Shown: positions 7,424 through 16,590, numbered from the stretch's first letter. The stretch: 32,287 nt of DNA from an uncultured Clostridia bacterium (GCA_947629485.1 CANRDX010000017.1:1-32287); one strand, 5' to 3'. The notes: generated by a model not told the origin, from the letters alone. A program made the numbers and translations.

Positions 7424-9220
7424 ATGAAACACAAATTCTTACTCGCGGGACTTTCCGTTGCGGCAACCGTCTGCCTCGCTCTGGGGATCTCCGCTTGCGG
7501 TGGGAATTCCGGGCCGACGGGCACGGGCGAGACCGACCCCGCATCCGGCCTGCGCTTCACGCTTTCCGACGACGCGGATTCGTATGCCGTGACGGGCGTG
7601 AGCGACTGTTCGGTCAAGAGCGTGACGATCCCCGCGACCTACAAGGGACTTCCCGTTACGGCGATCGGCGACGAAGCGTTCGCCGGCGACAAGGCGGACG
7701 ATAAAAACGCGAGTAACAACTGCGGCGCGCTGGAAAGCGTCACCATTCCCGCCAGTGTGACGGAGATCGGCAACTACGCCTTCTTCTGGTGCACTTCGCT
7801 CACGAAGGTCACGTTCGCCCAGACCAGCGAGTTGGACAGCATCGGACGGTATGCCTTCTTCTTCTGCCGCAGCCTCACCAACATCGCGATCCCCGACAGC
7901 GTGTCGCGGATCGGCGAGAGCGCCTTTGAAAACTGTATCGATCTGAAAGAGGTCGATATCCCGGAGGAAGCGGAAGATATCGGCGTTTCCGCCTTCGAGG
8001 GCTGCTCTTCGCTCGTGGAAGTCGTCATCCCGAACGGCGTCACGACGATCTACAACAGCATGTTCAACGGCTGCACGAAGCTCACGACCGTGACCGTTCC
8101 CGAAACCGTGACTACCATCGAGTCGATGGCGTTCAATAACTGCTCCTCGCTTGCGGATCTCGATCTTCCCGACACCATCACCTACATCGGTTCCTCCGCC
8201 TTCAACGGCACCGCGATGTACGACGACGAGGAAGCGTGGGACGGCGAAGCGCATGACGTGCTCTATATCGGCAACTACCTCATCCGCGCCAAGAGCACGG
8301 TGGAGGGCGTGCAGGAAAGCACCGACGCAGACGGGAACCCCTATCATCACTACACCGTAAGACAGGGCATCCGCGTCGTCGCGGGGCAGGCGTTCTCCGG
8401 CTGCACGGAGATCAACAAGATCACCCTTCCCGATTCCGTTATTTCCATCGGCGACCAAGCCTTCCTCGGCTGCAACAAGCTGGCGGATATCGAGATCCCC
8501 GACACCATCCAATCGATCGGTGCGGATGTGTTCACCAACACGAAGTTCTACACCTCCGCCGAAAATTGGGACGCGGATAATATCCTCTATCTCGGCAACT
8601 ATCTGATCGCGGCGAACGGAAAACCCAACGGCTCGATGAAGCGTATGACGACTTTGGGCGACGTCCCTGCCGATTACACGGTGAAAGAAGGAACGACCGT
8701 GATTGCGGGCGAAGCCTTCCTCGGCTGCGACAACATGACGACGGTCACCGTGCCCGACAGCGTTACCTATCTCGGCGACCGCGCCTTTGCCGCGTGCGGC
8801 GCCATGACGGACGCGACCATCGGGGAGGGCGTCACCTCCCTCGGCTATCAGCTCTTCTTCCAATGCTCGGCGCTTACAAGCGTGACCGTCATGGGAGATC
8901 TGACCTCGATCGAGAGCGACGCGTTCCGTCAGTGCTCCAACATCGCGAAGCTCTATTTCAACGGAGACAAGGCGGCTTGGGACGAAGTTGCCGTCTCGGA
9001 GAGCCTTGTCGTCATCTCCGTCGTCGATGAAACGGATTGGACGACGACGACCGAACAGAGCGACGCGTTCGAGCTGCTCACCGTCTGCCTCTTCTCTGCC
9101 GATCAGCCCGACGTAACGCTGGGCGCAGACGGGAAGGACGAGGACGGCTACGCCTATTGGCATCTCGATCCCGAAACGGGAAAGCCCGCGCTCTGGGCCG
9201 CTCCCTCCACCGCAAACTGA
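7424..9220 (+). CDS. BspA-like leucine-rich-repeat lipoprotein
   Basis: This is a 598-residue surface protein. A lipoprotein signal peptide (positively charged MKHK, a hydrophobic core, lipobox ISAC with Cys25) would anchor it to the outer face of the membrane. From about residue 60 it is built of roughly eleven LRR_5/BspA-type repeats of about 23 residues, with the pattern VTIPxSVTxIGxxAFxxCxxL, interrupted twice by inserts that each contain a NYLI-type beta segment (near 280 and 395). The C-terminal 70 residues are not repetitive. The ATG at 7424 is chosen over the in-frame ATG 60 bases upstream because GGGAGG sits six bases before it and a signal peptide follows directly. BspA-like proteins in other bacteria serve adhesion or ligand binding; the ligand here is unknown. 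The gene is monocistronic. Confidence 0.9.
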   Translation: MKHKFLLAGLSVAATVCLALGISACGGNSGPTGTGETDPASGLRFTLSDDADSYAVTGVSDCSVKSVTIPATYKGLPVTAIGDEAFAGDKADDKNASNNCGALESVTIPASVTEIGNYAFFWCTSLTKVTFAQTSELDSIGRYAFFFCRSLTNIAIPDSVSRIGESAFENCIDLKEVDIPEEAEDIGVSAFEGCSSLVEVVIPNGVTTIYNSMFNGCTKLTTVTVPETVTTIESMAFNNCSSLADLDLPDTITYIGSSAFNGTAMYDDEEAWDGEAHDVLYIGNYLIRAKSTVEGVQESTDADGNPYHHYTVRQGIRVVAGQAFSGCTEINKITLPDSVISIGDQAFLGCNKLADIEIPDTIQSIGADVFTNTKFYTSAENWDADNILYLGNYLIAANGKPNGSMKRMTTLGDVPADYTVKEGTTVIAGEAFLGCDNMTTVTVPDSVTYLGDRAFAACGAMTDATIGEGVTSLGYQLFFQCSALTSVTVMGDLTSIESDAFRQCSNIAKLYFNGDKAAWDEVAVSESLVVISVVDETDWTTTTEQSDAFELLTVCLFSADQPDVTLGADGKDEDGYAYWHLDPETGKPALWAAPSTAN

Positions 9221-9236
9221 CATCGGAATTTCCTTC

Positions 9237-9266
9237 ATCCCTCCGCCGCGGCGGAGGGATTTTTTT
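9237..9266 (+). terminator. Rho-independent terminator
   Basis: ATCCCTCCGCCG and its reverse complement (9237-9260) are followed by a T run. It ends the BspA-like gene and separates it from the gerA operon. Confidence 0.9.
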
Positions 9267-9272
9267 GCGCGC

Positions 9273-9302
9273 TCATAAAAACCGCCCGCTCTCTTCATAC
9301 TT
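9273..9302 (+). promoter_or_regulatory. Candidate sigma-G-like promoter of the gerA operon
   Basis: TCATA (9273-9277), an 18-bp spacer and CATACTT (9296-9302) resemble the forespore sigma-G consensus as I recall it (GHATR, 18 bp, CATNHTA), with one mismatch in each element. gerA operons are sigma-G-controlled in Bacillus. Predicted transcription start falls on or next to the gerAA ATG (9308). Confidence 0.45.
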
Positions 9303-9307
9303 CTTTT

Positions 9308-10741
9308 ATGAAAAACGTTACCAATGACTTGCCAAAGACCGTGGAAGCGCTCAAAAAACTGCTCCCCGCCGAGGATATCCTCACCTTTGAATTCCTCACG
9401 GAGAAGGGGCTGACGTTTACCGTCGTCTTTGCCGATCCCATCACGGACAAAGAACTTCTCGGCGAGCAGGTCGTGCGGGCGCTCCGCCGTTTCGACGGGC
9501 CGCCGACGGCGGAGGAAGTGGGAAAGCACATCGCTTCCCCCGAGATGAAGCGGGAAAAATCGCTCGAAAAGCTCGCCGCCGAGGTACTCGCGGGCAACCC
9601 CGTGCTCCTCTGGGAGGGCATGGACGAGGGCGTCGTCGCGGGGACGAAAAAAGTGTTCACGCGCGCGATCTCCGAGCCTTCCACCGACGTCGCCGTAAAG
9701 GGGCCGCGGGAGGGATTTATCGAGGACGTCAAGACGAACACCTCGCTTGTCCGCCGCCGCTTCAAGACGGGAGAACTTCGGATCGAGATGGTGGAAGTGG
9801 GGCGGCGCTCCAAGACCTTCGTCGCCGTCTGCTATCTCGAAGGGACTTCCAAAGCCGAGGCGGTGGAGGAGGTGAAGCGCAAGCTCGGCGAGATCGAGAT
9901 CGACATCGTGCCCGACGCCTCGTATCTCACGCACTTCCTCTCCTCCCGCCCCTATTCGCTGGTGAAACAGGTGGGCACGACGGAAAAACCCGATATCTTC
10001 TGCGCGAAGATCGCCGAGGGCAGGGTGGGGCTTATCGTGGACGGCTCGCCCATCGCGCTGACCGTGCCCTATCTTCTCATCGAAGATTTCCAATCGAGCG
10101 AGGATTACTTCGTGCCCCCCTACCGCGCGACGTTCACGCGGCTTTTGCGCCTCTTCGCCCTCATCGTCGCCATTTATCTTCCCGCATTTTATGTGGCGGG
10201 GCAGCTCTTTAAGCTGCAACTCTTCCCCGTAAAACTGCTCTTGACCATCGCGGGGAGCATACGGGATATCCCCTTCTCGCCCTCGCTCGAAATGCTGCTC
10301 GTGCTGCTCGTGCTCGAAGTTCTGAACGAGGCGTCCATCCGCATGCCGAAGTACGTCGGAATGGCGCTCTCCGTCGTCGGCGCGCTCGTGCTCGGGGAGA
10401 CGGCGGTCTCGGCGGGCTTTGTCTCCACGCCCGCGATCATCATCATCGCGTTCTCGGGCATCGGATTGTATGCCGTGCCCAACCTCATCGAACAGACGAG
10501 CGTTCTGCGCCTCGCCATGCTGCTCGTGGCGGGCAGCGTGGGAACGTACGGCATCATTCTCGTGACGGGATTCGTGCTCTTCTACCTCGTGACGACGGAG
10601 AACTTCGGCACGCCGCTGCTCGCGCCCTTCTCCCCCATGATCGGAAGGGACCTGCGCGATTCGGTGTTCAAATATAATCTCGGCTCCCTTCCCACCCGTC
10701 CGCGCACGCTCAAAAGTCCCAACAAAAGGAGGTTGAAATGA
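9308..10741 (+). CDS. gerAA: Spore germination receptor subunit A (GerA family)
   Basis: This is the A subunit of an inner-spore-membrane germinant receptor, which senses small germinants and triggers ion and dipicolinate release. The 477-residue protein has a soluble two-part N-terminal domain (about 1-280, with EGMDEGVVAGTKKV, VKGPREGFIEDVKTNTSLVRRR and VGLIVDGSP typical of GerA) and a membrane domain with about five helices (280-455), including LEVLNEASIRMPKYVGMALS and the VGALVLGETAV helix. The C-terminal tail is basic. No Shine-Dalgarno sequence precedes the ATG. The next Met is about residue 80, inside the conserved domain, so this start is preferred. It overlaps gerAB by 4 bp and is first of gerAA-AB-AC, the classical order. 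Confidence 0.95.
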   Translation: MKNVTNDLPKTVEALKKLLPAEDILTFEFLTEKGLTFTVVFADPITDKELLGEQVVRALRRFDGPPTAEEVGKHIASPEMKREKSLEKLAAEVLAGNPVLLWEGMDEGVVAGTKKVFTRAISEPSTDVAVKGPREGFIEDVKTNTSLVRRRFKTGELRIEMVEVGRRSKTFVAVCYLEGTSKAEAVEEVKRKLGEIEIDIVPDASYLTHFLSSRPYSLVKQVGTTEKPDIFCAKIAEGRVGLIVDGSPIALTVPYLLIEDFQSSEDYFVPPYRATFTRLLRLFALIVAIYLPAFYVAGQLFKLQLFPVKLLLTIAGSIRDIPFSPSLEMLLVLLVLEVLNEASIRMPKYVGMALSVVGALVLGETAVSAGFVSTPAIIIIAFSGIGLYAVPNLIEQTSVLRLAMLLVAGSVGTYGIILVTGFVLFYLVTTENFGTPLLAPFSPMIGRDLRDSVFKYNLGSLPTRPRTLKSPNKRRLK

Positions 10742-11814
10742 ACAAGATATCCTCGCGCCAGCTCTATTTCTTTCTCGCATGCGTCGCGCCCGTGGGAAAA
10801 CTCGTATATTTGCCTTCGCTGCTCGTAAGCTCGGCGAAAAACGATCTGCTCTTCCCCGCCGCCCTGCAATATCTCGTGCAGGCGGGCGCGATCTTCTGCG
10901 TGCTCCTGCTCGCGAAGCGGGGCATGAATTTTTTCGAACTGCTGGAAAACACCTTCGGCAGGATCGCCGCGAGCATCCTTATCGGGATCTTCTCGCTCTT
11001 TCTCTTTTACAGCGCGCTCCTGCCCCTTTTGGAACAGAAGCTGTTCGTGCAGAGCGCGTTCTATGATACCCTCCCCTCTCTCGTCGCCTTCTCCCCCTTC
11101 TTCCTCTTTGCGGTCTACCTCTGCGCAAAGCCGCTCTCCTCGATGGGAAGGGTGTGGGATATCATCGCGCCGCTCGCGATCGCGGGGTATATCGGCATCA
11201 TGCTCCTCTCGGTGGGAACGGCAGACTTCGGCGCCCTCCGTCCCGTGGGCGCGGCGGGCGGTTCGGGCTTTTGGAAGGGTACCATGTCCGCGATGAGCTG
11301 GTTCTTCGACGCCGCGCTTCTCCTTCCCCTTCTCGGAAAATTCCAATATAAAAAGGGCATGGCGGCAAAGGGCGCGCTCGCCTATCTGCTCGGCGGGGCG
11401 GCCGTCATCTTCTTCCTCGCCACCTTCTACGGCATCTTCGCGGAGCTTTCCCAAAACCAGCTCTTCGCCTTCACAAAGACCTCGAAATACTTCGCGGGGA
11501 TCACCGTGCTCGGCAGGATCGACTATCTCTTCATCTTCACGCTTGCGCTCGTGATGGCGTTCTACTGTGCCCTGCCCATTCAGGCGGGGATCGACTGCAT
11601 CGTGCAGGCGGCGGGGCCGAAAAAATATCTCCGCCCCGCGCTCGGGATCGTGCTCTGCGCGCTCTATTTTGCGCTGACGGATCTACTCGACTATCGCTTC
11701 ACCGAGGTCGTACGCGCGATCTCGGGAACGGTCGTGTGGATCTTCCCCGTCTTCTGCCTGCTCGTCCCCGTGCTCTGTCTGCTGTTGAGGAGGCGCCGCC
11801 GTGAAATTTCGTAA
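10738..11814 (+). CDS. gerAB: Spore germination receptor subunit B (GerAB/endospore permease)
   Basis: This is the 358-residue membrane subunit of the germinant receptor, a member of the amino-acid permease-like GerAB family, which is believed to bind the germinant. About ten hydrophobic helices fill the whole length, and an N-terminal ISSRQLYFFLACVAPVGKLVYLPSL-type first helix pair is typical. The protein ends in an arginine-rich cytoplasmic tail. The start ATG overlaps the gerAA stop (ATGA), with AGGAGG just upstream inside gerAA, pointing to translational coupling and matched subunit amounts. Its end overlaps gerAC by 14 bp. The germinant cannot be predicted from sequence. Confidence 0.93.
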   Translation: MNKISSRQLYFFLACVAPVGKLVYLPSLLVSSAKNDLLFPAALQYLVQAGAIFCVLLLAKRGMNFFELLENTFGRIAASILIGIFSLFLFYSALLPLLEQKLFVQSAFYDTLPSLVAFSPFFLFAVYLCAKPLSSMGRVWDIIAPLAIAGYIGIMLLSVGTADFGALRPVGAAGGSGFWKGTMSAMSWFFDAALLLPLLGKFQYKKGMAAKGALAYLLGGAAVIFFLATFYGIFAELSQNQLFAFTKTSKYFAGITVLGRIDYLFIFTLALVMAFYCALPIQAGIDCIVQAAGPKKYLRPALGIVLCALYFALTDLLDYRFTEVVRAISGTVVWIFPVFCLLVPVLCLLLRRRRREIS

Positions 11815-12976
11815 CTTCATCAAGACAGTTCCCATGAAACTCTACATTCTTCTCGCGATCATCGTACTGTTCGCCTTCTTCTCCAACGATTTCGGGCTTG
11901 TGGATATCCAAAAGACGGCGATCATCCTCGCCGCGGCGATCGACAAAACGGAGAACGGCTATTCCCTCACGGCGCAGATCGCCGTCCCCAAAGGCAGCGA
12001 CAGGACGACGGGCGGCACTTCGAGCGTGGAGATCGAGGCGGAGGGGGCGACCGTCTCGGACTGCGTGACGCGAATCTACTCCAAGACGGGCTGGGTGCCG
12101 AAATTCGTGTTCTGCAACCTCATTCTGCTCGGGGAGGACGCCGCCGAAGAGGACGTAATGCGCAGCCTCAACTACTTTCTCCGCAACGAATATATGCCCG
12201 ATTCCTGCCTTCTCGCCGTGAGCGAGGGAAAGGCGGGCGAGATGCTCTCCTCGCAGAGCGCGCTCGACGACGCCTCTTCGCTTGCGATCACCAAACTGTT
12301 CTCCGACGCGGCGGTGAAGTCGGGGAAGGTGCTTCCCACCACCCTTCGGGAGTTTTCCATCGGCTGTTTCGGCGTCTCCGAGAGCAGCCACCTCCCCTTT
12401 ATCCGCTCCGCAACGCAGAAGGGAGAACAGAGCGGCGCGGGCGGCAGCGGGGGCGGCAATACGGGCGAAGAGGAGCAGAAGATCTATTCCGCCGAGGAGA
12501 CGGCGATCTTTTCCCGCGGGAAAATGGTCGCGCTCTTGCCGCGCGAACAGACTTTTGCATACAGCCTGCTCTTGGGGAAGGTGTTCTCGGGCACGTTTAC
12601 GGCAAAGGACGGCGAAGAGCCCGTCACGCTCACCGTGCTCGAAAATAAGGGCGGGGTCTCTTTGAAATTCGAGCCGGCGCCCGTCGTGAAACTCTCGCTC
12701 AATCTCCTCGTCCGCCTGTGCTGCCGCGGCACCTCTGCGCCCATCGACGACGTCGTCTCCGACCATGTCCCCGACAATGTGCTCGAAAACGCCGAATCCG
12801 TCCTTTCGGGCTATATCTCCGATCTCTTCGCCACCGTAAAACAGAGCGGGAGCGACCTCTTCTTCCTCAAACGCACGCTCTACCGCTCCTCTCTCAAAAA
12901 ATACGCCCTTTGGAAGGACAGCTTCCTTCCCTCGCTGCGCGCGGACATCACCGCGGAAGTCAAGACAAAAAAATAA
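11801..12976 (+). CDS. gerAC: Spore germination receptor subunit C (Ger(x)C family), lacking a lipobox
   Basis: The 391-residue C subunit of the germinant receptor normally is a lipoprotein on the outer face of the inner spore membrane. Family features are DIQKTAIILAAAIDKTENGYSLTAQIAVP near the start (the counterpart of the usual EI-excluding-GIDxxxxGY segment) and the long alternating alpha/beta GerAC domain to the C-terminus. GTG at 11801 is taken as the start, with GAGGAGG seven bases upstream. An ATG 33 bases later is less well supported. Oddly, the N-terminal hydrophobic segment (about 14-28) is followed by no Cys, so instead of lipid attachment the protein would be held by an uncleaved helix. 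A Gly/Ser-rich loop lies near residue 210. It is translationally coupled to gerAB. Confidence 0.9.
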   Translation: MKFRNFIKTVPMKLYILLAIIVLFAFFSNDFGLVDIQKTAIILAAAIDKTENGYSLTAQIAVPKGSDRTTGGTSSVEIEAEGATVSDCVTRIYSKTGWVPKFVFCNLILLGEDAAEEDVMRSLNYFLRNEYMPDSCLLAVSEGKAGEMLSSQSALDDASSLAITKLFSDAAVKSGKVLPTTLREFSIGCFGVSESSHLPFIRSATQKGEQSGAGGSGGGNTGEEEQKIYSAEETAIFSRGKMVALLPREQTFAYSLLLGKVFSGTFTAKDGEEPVTLTVLENKGGVSLKFEPAPVVKLSLNLLVRLCCRGTSAPIDDVVSDHVPDNVLENAESVLSGYISDLFATVKQSGSDLFFLKRTLYRSSLKKYALWKDSFLPSLRADITAEVKTKK

Positions 12977-12989
12977 TTCCTCTGTGCAA

Positions 12990-13019
12990 GTATAAAAATC
13001 CCGTCATGAGGCAATCATT
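12990..13019 (+). promoter_or_regulatory. Candidate sigma-F-like promoter of spoIIR
   Basis: GTATA (12990-12994), a spacer of exactly 15 bp and GGCAATCATT (13010-13019) resemble the forespore sigma-F consensus as I recall it (GYWTA, 15 bp, GGHRANAHTR), with two mismatches, both in the -10. spoIIR is a well-established sigma-F target in Bacillus. Transcription would start about 12 nt before the ATG, just ahead of the ribosome site. Confidence 0.55.
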
Positions 13020-13037
13020 ACGGCGCAGGAGGAAGAT

Positions 13038-13559
13038 ATGAAAAAATTTCTCATCGCCCTGTTGATCCTCGGCGGGATCGCGGGCATTGCGTTTACTTTC
13101 GGAGGAAAAACGTCAGACGAGGCCGCGTCGTATCTCCGAGTGCATATCCGCGCGGATTCCAACGAACCGCAGGCGCAAGCGGTAAAATATAAGGTGCGGG
13201 ATAAGGTGGTGGAGTTTCTCACCCCCCTCGTCGCCTCCTGCGAGAGCAAGGAAGAGGCGATGCAAAAGACGGAGAGCGCGCTCGGAAAGATCGAATCGGT
13301 CGCCGAAAGCGTCCTTCGCGCGAACGGGTTTGACTACGGCGCGAGGGCTTCGCTCAGGAAAGAGGATTTCCCCACCCGCGTCTACGACGGCGTGACGCTC
13401 GACGCAGGCGTATACGACGCGCTCATTTTAGAACTCGGCTCGGGCAAGGGAGATAATTGGTGGTGCGTCGTCTATCCCCCGCTGTGCTTTACAAGCGGGA
13501 ACGGAAACGTTGTGTATAAGAGCAAGATCGCGGAGATCATCAAAAAATTCTTCGGATGA
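13038..13559 (+). CDS. spoIIR: Stage II sporulation protein R
   Basis: SpoIIR is made in the forespore and exported to the space between the two membranes. There it activates the protease SpoIIGA, which cleaves pro-sigma-E in the mother cell. The 173-residue protein has an N-terminal signal or anchor helix (about 4-22) and the SpoIIR domain. LRVHIRADSNEPQAQAVKYK is the family's first block (usual form LRLHVIANSDSxxDQxLK), and NWWCVVYPPLCF near 140 is its hallmark C-terminal block. Length is somewhat shorter than the Bacillus protein but usual for Clostridia. The start has AGGAGGA five bases upstream. It follows gerAC by 61 bp with no terminator between them, so read-through from gerA is possible besides its own promoter. 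Confidence 0.95.
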   Translation: MKKFLIALLILGGIAGIAFTFGGKTSDEAASYLRVHIRADSNEPQAQAVKYKVRDKVVEFLTPLVASCESKEEAMQKTESALGKIESVAESVLRANGFDYGARASLRKEDFPTRVYDGVTLDAGVYDALILELGSGKGDNWWCVVYPPLCFTSGNGNVVYKSKIAEIIKKFFG

Positions 13560-13584
13560 GGCCTTTCGGAAAGACGCTCCAAGC

Positions 13585-13776
13585 AAGCCCTACCCTTCGC
13601 TTGCGAGGGGGAGGGTGGCGAGCGTAGCGAGGCAGGTGGGGGCGCTCCTTGTCGCCCCTGTAAGGGGAGATGGCACGAAGTGACAGAGGGGTTAAAACCC
13701 TTTCCCCCACTGCGTGGGTACTTTTCCTAAAAGAGACAGCAAAAACCCCATCAGTCACTAACGTGACAGCTTCCTC
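13585..13776 (+). repeat. Modular hairpin repeat array B, downstream of spoIIR
   Basis: In order: AAGCCCTACCC with GGGGGAGGG; a GGCGAGCG/CGAGGCAGG-type hairpin; CGCCCCT/AGGGGAG; GCACGAAGTGACAGAGGGG; CCCCCACTGCGTGGG; then AACCCCATCAGTCAC and GTGACAGCTTCC. The same order occurs on the minus strand in array F after pheT. It follows the spoIIR stop by 25 bp in the sense direction. No gene is seen in the rest of 13560-13868 apart from the inverted repeat noted separately. Confidence 0.8.
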
Positions 13777-13780
13777 CTTT

Positions 13781-13857
13781 TTGACAATATTATAACCCAA
13801 CCTCGCCATACATAGCAAGGAAAATGAGTGTGAAGGTGGGATAATTTATTGTCGAAA
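13781..13857. promoter_or_regulatory. Long imperfect inverted repeat with Spo0A-box-like sequence
   Basis: The left arm begins TTGACAATATTAT (13781) and continues AACCCAACCT. The reverse complement of the right arm reads TTCGACAATAAATTATCCCA and then CCT, so the arms match over about 25 bases with small gaps, separated by some 25 bp. The right arm contains TGTCGAA (13850-13856), a perfect Spo0A box, 12 bp before the HTH gene. This is a plausible operator for that gene, or a Spo0A site. Confidence 0.45.
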
Positions 13858-13868
13858 AAGGAGTTCTT

Positions 13869-14312
13869 ATGTCGAATTTAGCATTGTTCCCCGAACGCTT
13901 GAAGGAGTTGATGTTTGACGCGGGGCAAATGAAAACGCGCGATTTGGCAGAAAAGATTGGCGTGCATTTCACATCCGTTGCAATGTGGCTGAAAGGCGAA
14001 TCGCTCATTTCTCTTTCAAACGCTGTGAAAATTGCCGACTTTTTTGCATGCTCTATCGATTATCTGGCAGGCATGTCTGAGGTAGACCATGAGGTAACGC
14101 CGCGCGAGCTTCCTCCATTCTATGAAAATTTGCGCAAAGTCATGGCGGAGCAGGGAGTGTCGCGCTACCGTATCGTAAAGGATACGGAAATCAAGGATAT
14201 GTATTTTACGAAATGGTCGAAAGGCGCGACCCCAGACCTATTGAGCGTGATGAAGGTTGCGACTTATCTCCATGTCTCCGTGGACTATCTTATCGGAAGG
14301 ACGGATTATTGA
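13869..14312 (+). CDS. Tandem Cro/CI-type helix-turn-helix regulator
   Basis: The 147-residue protein is made of two consecutive HTH_3/XRE-type domains. Domain 1 is about 8-68, with the helix pair TRDLAEKIGVHFTSVAMWLKG. Domain 2 is about 84-144 (SRYRIVKDTEIKDMYFTKWSKG). Both end in the same cap, SIDYLAGM and SVDYLIGR, so the gene looks like an internal duplication. There is no separate ligand or dimerisation domain. AAGGAG lies five bases upstream of the ATG. The gene is visibly richer in A+T, especially at third codon positions, than its neighbours and is bracketed by repeat arrays B and C, which suggests it was acquired. The inverted repeat directly upstream may be its own operator. Targets are unknown. 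Confidence 0.88.
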   Translation: MSNLALFPERLKELMFDAGQMKTRDLAEKIGVHFTSVAMWLKGESLISLSNAVKIADFFACSIDYLAGMSEVDHEVTPRELPPFYENLRKVMAEQGVSRYRIVKDTEIKDMYFTKWSKGATPDLLSVMKVATYLHVSVDYLIGRTDY

Positions 14313-14350
14313 AGGCGTTGCCTCGTCGCGCATTTTCATTCGTCCCCTTG

Positions 14351-14384
14351 CCCCGCCCGCACGTTCTATGTTGTCGAAGGGCGG
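14351..14384. repeat. Dispersed 34-bp element, copy 1
   Basis: CCCCGCCCGCACGTTCT, then six variable bases and GTCGAAGGGCGG. A second copy lies at 16628-16665. The GC-rich ends are complementary, so it can form a stem. Confidence 0.65.
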
Positions 14385-14509
14385 CACGAGGAGCGCAGCG
14401 ACGAAGTAGCGGAGGCGAAGCCGTAGTCGAAACATCACCTTATTTTTAAGACTGCGGTGATACTTCGACTTCGCTACGCTACGCTCAGTATGACGTAATT
14501 GGTAGTCAA

Positions 14510-14612
14510 CCCCCACCACCGTCTAACGGCGGAGCCGCCCCTTCAAAGGGGGCAGCTCTTTCTCCCTCATCAGTCACTAACGTGACAGCTTCCCCCGTAA
14601 ACGGGGGAAGCC
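14510..14612. repeat. Modular hairpin repeat array C, between the HTH gene and the MmcQ gene
   Basis: Modules: CCCCCACCACCGTC/CGGCGG hairpin, GCCCCTTcaaAGGGGGC, then CATCAGTCAC-loop-GTGACAGCTT and CTTCCCCCGT/ACGGGGGAAG. The left half is in the opposite orientation to the right half. It fills the convergent gap between the HTH gene and the MmcQ/YjbR gene. The rest of 14313-14641 holds short repeats such as TTCGACTTCGCTACGC but no gene. Confidence 0.8.
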
Positions 14613-14641
14613 TTGTTATACTTTCCCCCTCGGAGGGGGCA

Positions 14642-16436
<1,795 letters not shown>

Positions 16437-16454
16437 GCATTTTTCGGAAAGTTA

Positions 16455-16463
16455 TGGTATAAT
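16455..16463 (+). promoter_or_regulatory. Extended -10 promoter of tRNA-Arg
   Basis: TGGTATAAT is a perfect extended -10 ending 18 bp before the tRNA. The -35 region is poor, as is usual for extended -10 promoters. Confidence 0.65.
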
Positions 16464-16481
16464 GTGGACTGTTGAAAACAT

Positions 16482-16558
16482 GTACTCGTAGTGTAATTGG
16501 ATAACATTATGGCCTCCGACGCCATCGACTCCGGGTTCGAGCCCCGGCGGGTACACCA
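16482..16558 (+). tRNA. tRNA-Arg, anticodon CCG
   Basis: A full cloverleaf can be drawn. The acceptor is GTACTCG with CGGGTAC, the D stem GTGT/ACAT, and the anticodon stem ATGGC/GCCAT around the loop CTCCGAC. The anticodon CCG (16516-16518) reads the arginine codon CGG. The T stem is CCGGG/CCCGG around TTCGAGC. The discriminator is A and the 3' CCA is encoded. It stands alone rather than in a tRNA cluster. Confidence 0.95.
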
Positions 16559-16560
16559 AA

Positions 16561-16590
16561 CTCCCCGAGCGACTTCTGTCGCTCGGGGAG
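16561..16590 (+). terminator. Perfect 13-bp hairpin after tRNA-Arg, likely terminator
   Basis: CTCCCCGAGCGAC (16561-16573) and its exact reverse complement (16578-16590) flank a TTCT loop, two bases after the tRNA CCA. Only two T bases follow, so termination would rely on the very stable stem. Confidence 0.6.

Noticed and set aside
7439-10780. A 1,113-codon minus-strand frame opposite the BspA-like gene and gerAA
   Set aside because: It is antisense to two well-identified proteins, crosses a terminator, and has a charged low-complexity product without motifs.
13585-14612. Arrays B and C as ends of an insertion sequence carrying the HTH gene
   Set aside because: No transposase or integrase, no matching terminal inverted repeats and no target-site duplication could be found. 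The bracketing is kept only as an observation.
13560-14641. CRISPR array between spoIIR and the MmcQ gene
   Set aside because: The repeats differ in length and sequence, have no regular spacers, and no cas genes are present. They are hairpin modules.
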